Assembly: GCA_902767195.1 (NCBI GenBank)
Contig: CACXGS010000404.1
Span: 1 to 14,098, forward strand
Direction: 5' to 3'
Origin: an uncultured Lachnospiraceae bacterium
GTDB taxonomy: Bacteria > Bacillota_A > Clostridia > Lachnospirales > Lachnospiraceae
Length of the DNA stretch: 14,098 bases
The position numbers and the translations under genes were made by a program. The notes under the pieces were generated by a model. It searched no databases and was not told where the DNA came from. It worked only from the letters and a program-made list of their open reading frames with translations. Below, one piece after another: positions 13,159 through 14,098 of this stretch (position 1 is its first letter; the number at the start of each line of letters is the position of its first letter).

Positions 13159-14098
13159 CTACGGTGCAGTAGCTGATTATCTTGAATACCAACATGACGA
13201 AAAGCGAAATCGTCCGGTTCTCGATAATCATGGTAATCCATTGCTGCGTGAATCATATCTGATCGATGGCATCAACTGCACACCCGCCACTTTCGAGTTT
13301 GACTGCGTGCGGTTGAATCATGAATATGGAAAGAACCTACGCCCCGGAGATGTCAAAACACATCACTATATCGTGAGCTTTGATCCCTCTGATGCGGCAA
13401 GTGGCAAACTAACACTCGACAAGGCACAGAGTATCGGAATGGAACTCGCCAGAAAATTCTTTCCTGGACATCAGATCCTTGTCGCAACTCATGATGATGG
13501 ATCCAACCGTTCCGGCAATATGCACTGTCATATCATCCTGAATTCTCTCCGTATGCTCGATGTCGAAAAACAGGATTTTATGGAACGGGATATCGATGCG
13601 AAAGCCGGTTACAAATTCCATCAGACCGACCGCTTCCTCCGACTGTTCAAAGCTGGTGTTATGGAAATCTGTGAACGGGAAGGCCTCTCTCAGGTTGACC
13701 TGGACTCGCCAGCCAGAGAAAAGATCACAGAAGAAGAATATCGTGCCAAATTCCGCGGTCAGGAGAGACTGGACAAGAGAAATGCTGAAATCATAGCTGC
13801 TGGCCTTAATCCCGTAAACCAAACATTCAGCACTGACCTTGAACAACTCAGGAAAAACATCTACGCCGCTCTCATGAACTCGAATAATGAAACTGAGTTC
13901 CGACGGATTCTACTCTCGAAGTACCAGATTGAGATCACTGAAAGCCGTGGCCGCTGGGGCTATCGCCGACTTGGCGCTCAGAAGCCAATACGAGCCAGAC
14001 GCCTTGGTACCAATTATGAAAAAGAAACGATTCTGAGAAAACTTGAGTCCGTTAAGGAACTGCAGCCAATACAAGCTCCTGGACATATATCAAAACAG
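13121..14098 (+). CDS. MOBP-type relaxase, N-terminal part (runs off window)
   Basis: An open frame of 326 codons from ATG 13121 (MATVKHISSKNADY) to the window edge. It matches the relaxase/mobilisation nuclease family. Tyrosines Y14, Y20 and Y23 are candidates for the nicking residue. HHYIVSF (81-87) precedes a metal-binding motif THDDGSNRSGNMHCHIILN with H124, D125, N133, H135 and H137. It would cleave one oriT strand and stay bound to its 5' end during transfer. The frame begins inside mobC with no strong ribosome binding site, so translation is probably coupled to mobC. The C-terminal half is outside the window. Confidence 0.93.
   Translation, partial: MATVKHISSKNADYGAVADYLEYQHDEKRNRPVLDNHGNPLLRESYLIDGINCTPATFEFDCVRLNHEYGKNLRPGDVKTHHYIVSFDPSDAASGKLTLDKAQSIGMELARKFFPGHQILVATHDDGSNRSGNMHCHIILNSLRMLDVEKQDFMERDIDAKAGYKFHQTDRFLRLFKAGVMEICEREGLSQVDLDSPAREKITEEEYRAKFRGQERLDKRNAEIIAAGLNPVNQTFSTDLEQLRKNIYAALMNSNNETEFRRILLSKYQIEITESRGRWGYRRLGAQKPIRARRLGTNYEKETILRKLESVKELQPIQAPGHISKQ

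Noticed and set aside
1..14098. CRISPR array, tRNA or IS element
   Set aside because: No regularly spaced repeats, cloverleaf-like sequence or transposase reading frame was found by eye on either strand. The paralogous recombinase genes explain the long-range similarities noticed.

Overview
The window looks like part of an integrative mobile element (ICE or mobilizable element) from a low-to-mid GC Bacillota, most likely a gut-type Clostridia. The evidence is Shine-Dalgarno sites that match the Bacillota anti-SD (for example AGAGGTGATC before mobC), tightly overlapping operons, large serine recombinases with zinc ribbons, XRE regulators, and a MobC plus MOBP-type relaxase pair. No rRNA, tRNA, CRISPR array or IS element was seen. 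Species cannot be assigned from the sequence alone.

Left block (about 1-4460, minus strand): one compact operon read leftward. It holds an XRE regulator, a RepA/RecA-like AAA ATPase, and a serine recombinase whose C-terminal half lacks the usual zinc ribbon and carries an unfamiliar domain of about 130 residues. Two small proteins follow that appear to consist largely of the same domain, then the start of a further gene at the window edge. Overlaps are 4-11 bp and the only gap between recombinase and ATPase is about 20 bp, so these genes are probably co-expressed.

Middle (about 4461-5070): a non-coding stretch rich in perfect palindromes and inverted repeats, a small Cro/C1-type HTH gene on the plus strand, and a hairpin between convergent genes.

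Right recombinase block (5074-11764, minus strand): a five-gene operon made of a 106-aa small protein followed by four consecutive serine recombinases of 554, 497, 550 and 525 residues. Three keep the catalytic YxRxS and SRFGR motifs. The second in order (497 aa) has lost the nucleophilic serine and neighbouring catalytic arginines but keeps its recombinase and zinc-ribbon regions, so it looks like a non-catalytic partner subunit. The operon is preceded by a good sigma-A promoter (TTGAAA-N17-TATAAT), repeated TTCAACTAT-like operator motifs, and a strong intrinsic terminator hairpin in the leader. A divergent XRE repressor gene (12023-12373) shares this control region.

Transfer block (12374-14098, plus strand): a non-coding region of about 390 bp with five perfect hairpins (candidate oriT), then mobC and the N-terminal 326 codons of a relaxase that runs off the window. 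The likely logic is that the XRE protein controls excision and integration by the recombinase set, while MobC and the relaxase process oriT. How the left-hand recombinase/ATPase cassette relates to the right-hand one (same element or a nested one) cannot be decided here.
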